Below are positions 25,931 through 27,524 of a stretch of DNA of 27,524 nt, piece after piece. How positions within the stretch are numbered: the stretch's first letter is position 1; every line of letters starts with the position of its first letter. The DNA lies in NCBI RefSeq assembly GCF_000006405.1, contig NW_003207125.1:87496-115019 (forward strand), written 5' to 3'. A program made the translations under genes and the position numbers. The notes beneath the pieces were generated by a model that did no database searches, was not told where the DNA came from, and saw only the letters and a program-made list of their open reading frames with translations. The stretch is from Perkinsus marinus ATCC 50983. Lineage: Eukaryota; Perkinsozoa; Perkinsida; Perkinsidae.

Positions 25931-27524
25931 CTATGGGAATCTGTCAGGCGACACCTGCAAAGAATGGATAGTATAACGTCTGTCGTGATCAGATGAACCA
26001 TCGCCCTGCTGGCCCAATGGATAAGGCGCCACCCTCCTAAGGTGGAGATTCCGGGTTCGATCCCCGGGTAGGGTATTTGTGCTATAACATTTCATGCAGA
26101 AGACATCGCTTACATCCATCGAAGATTCCTCATTCTCAAATTCGTTCTCGCCCAGATCGTTCTCATCTTCTTCATCGCTGCTGCCAAGAGTCTCGGGCTG
26201 TCTTTGATAGACTCCTACTGTACGGAGTAGATCACCCCATTTGGAGACATCGTCGCAAACAGGGCATTCTGAAAGCAGCGACGCTATGTCGAAATGCAGA
26301 TCAGACTCGCTTGACAAGAGGAGGGGGGCATGAGACAGTTACGGAATGTTAAAGATGATTCAATACTATAATACAACATCTTCAATGTACCAATGTCAAT
26401 TATATAAGTAATAATATCTCCGTATTGATATAAAGAGGCGGCAGTCTTACTCACAAAGTCCGGGATAAGTCGATCTTCTGCATCAAGCACCGGGGATCCA
26501 GTAGGATCGCAGCACCCTTCAGAAGCGATGCATGTGATGTGTGAAGAAGTCCGACAGGACAAACATACCGCTCGTTTAGTGACCCCCACCGTGAAGGCTT
26601 GCATGCAGACACAGCAAGAATGATTGCGACTGTCTGCCTCGTCTACGAGCGCCTAAGGACGAAGATTCTTAGAAGTTCCAATCCCAGCTAATGTGGGTTA
26701 ATCAGCATCCCGTAAGAGTATCCTCCCACTCCACGTTGGCAGACTCCGTGATCACGGAATCATCTCACCTGGGAACTCCCTGCAACATGAGTTCGATGGA
26801 GAACTTCTATAGGTAAGTGTTCTATCCGAAAACATGCGCCCGAGGCCGCTTCACCTATGGGGAGACGAACTGCAGAGGAACGCGTCCCGTCGCACTCTTA
26901 CCTCTCGCAGCCCTGAACTCCGCTACTTTCGTTTCTACAGCGCTAGCCACCCCGGGCTCGAGGACGTTGAGCACGAGTGGCATGCGGGACCATGGAGGTA
27001 GATGAAGCATGCCGATGACCAGTGCAAGGCTGTCATGGACGTTATTGGTCCTCTGACGCCCACGCTTGGTCAGGCCTTTACCTGACGGGAGGAGCAGCCG
27101 AAAGATCCACTCCGGCAAGCAGCACTGCCGGGTGATTCACCTATGTTGGCTAGACCTTCTCGAGTGAGTCGTGATAACCTGGGATGCTGCCACGTCCACT
27201 CGAACTGTAATGCCTGAACGACACTGGAACATGGATTAACACAACATGCCAAGGAGTCATTAATAGTAATCTTCTTGTATGTCCCCTCGAATAAGATATT
27301 CCAAGTCGCTATCGTCTAGTGGTTAGGACGTCACGTTGTGGCCGTGACAACCCCGGTTCAAATCCGGGTAGTGACTCTTTTCTCACCTGAACTTGACTGC
27401 TAAATCCATAGCAAACCAACAACATCTTCCAAGGTCTGTGCCGCTTCGTCCGATGTGCTCCTCCATTATTCAGCTCCCCGTTGTGCTGGCGAATCCTGAT
27501 CGAATGAACTCCAACAACTACAAG
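25931..27524 (-). CDS. SLX1: SLX1 structure-specific endonuclease subunit, 5' end cut
   Basis: Minus-strand exons joining in phase: 27524-27387 (partial), 27213-27141, 27081-26902, 26642-26451, 26268-26114, 25954-25931 (TAG). The GIY-YIG nuclease part reads RIRQHNGELNNGGAHRT, RPWKMLLVCYGF, then ALQFEWTWQHP with the catalytic Glu. The linker has PPWSRMPLVLNVLEP, as in SLX1. The C-terminal zinc domain follows the SLX1 order: CCVC, CLSC, HITC and CPVCDDVSKWGDLLRTVG. An acidic tail (SSDEEDENDLGENEFE) closes the protein with VSPDRFP. SLX1 with its partner SLX4 cuts branched DNA such as Holliday junctions and flaps. The GIY and YIG strands lie beyond the window edge; an acceptor-like TTGTAG stands at the very edge. 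Two introns contain tRNA genes in the opposite direction. Confidence 0.9.
26003..26075 (+). tRNA. tRNA-Arg (anticodon CCU), inside an SLX1 intron
   Basis: 73 nt. Anticodon stem CCACC / GGTGG with loop CTCCTAA, T-arm CCGGG TTCGATC CCCGG, D-arm region GGCCCAATGGATAAGGC. The acceptor stem GCCCTGC / GTAGGGT pairs with two G-U pairs, one at position 1. It lies antisense in intron 25955-26113 (159 nt) of SLX1. Only TTT follows, a weak Pol III stop. Confidence 0.93.
27305..27376 (+). tRNA. tRNA-His (anticodon GUG), inside an SLX1 intron
   Basis: Acceptor GTCGCTA / TAGTGAC, D-arm GTCT...GGAC, anticodon stem TCACG / CGTGA with loop TTGTGGC, T-arm CCCGG TTCAAAT CCGGG. As in most eukaryotes no G is encoded at position -1 (A instead). 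The discriminator is T, unusual for His, and could pair with that A. It is antisense in intron 27214-27386 (173 nt). Its terminator CTTTTCTCAC is the complement of the SLX1 donor GTGAGAAAAG. Confidence 0.94.

Noticed and set aside
26284-26604. 106-codon minus-strand frame as one complete gene
   Set aside because: Its first half is the SLX1 zinc-domain exon; the second half runs into an intron bounded by GTAAGA and TTTCAG.
26769-26779. Possible 11-nt SLX1 microexon GGAGTTCCCAG
   Set aside because: It has good-looking splice sites, but direct joining of 26902 to 26642 is already in phase and gives a coherent zinc domain, so the microexon is not needed.

Overview
The window is nuclear DNA of an intron-rich eukaryote. 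Coding sequence is cut into many short exons joined by GT-AG introns, several only 39-60 nt long; four tRNA genes with eukaryote-type internal promoters lie among them, and repeats fill much of the rest. The gene set (LicD-type sugar transferase, histone stem-loop binding protein, helical-repeat protein, fused fatty acyl reductase/DHAP acyltransferase, SLX1), the tiny introns and AG acceptors placed just before likely start codons would suit a protist, possibly a Perkinsus-like alveolate. That taxon is inference and rests on no database search.

Layout, left to right. 0.3-2.3 kb: minus-strand exons, including a two-exon LicD-family gene (1013-2009). 2.3-7.3 kb: no convincing gene, only repeats and one tRNA fragment. 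7.7-8.4 kb: a histone stem-loop binding protein (SLBP) whose N-terminal part and RNA-binding domain lie in different frames. 9.26-17.65 kb: a plus-strand alpha-helical repeat gene with at least eleven exons; its introns are loaded with foldback MITEs, a second A/T-rich repeat family, tandem repeats, a 100-N assembly gap and a 1.2-kb Tc1/mariner element. 17.8 kb: tRNA-Ser(UGA). 18.30-25.39 kb: a plus-strand gene of 21 exons that I could join in phase throughout (3066 nt, 1021 residues). It starts with a reductase-like Rossmann domain, continues as a complete dihydroxyacetone-phosphate acyltransferase and ends in -SKM, a peroxisomal PTS1-type tail. 25.93-27.52 kb: SLX1, minus strand, convergent with the previous gene, its 5' end cut by the window edge.

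The reductase/acyltransferase gene would supply two early activities of ether-lipid synthesis on one peroxisomal polypeptide. SLBP acts in histone mRNA processing and SLX1 in resolving branched DNA; I see no operon-like functional link between neighbours.

The most striking pattern is the tie between tRNAs and introns. Three intact tRNA genes (Glu, Arg, His) sit inside introns, each antisense to its host gene. At least three other introns begin with, or consist almost wholly of, a tRNA 3' half: splice donor, B-box/T-arm, then a run of T that serves as the polypyrimidine tract. A fourth intron holds a degenerate whole tRNA. Together they suggest that tRNA or tRNA-SINE sequence has been a source of introns here.
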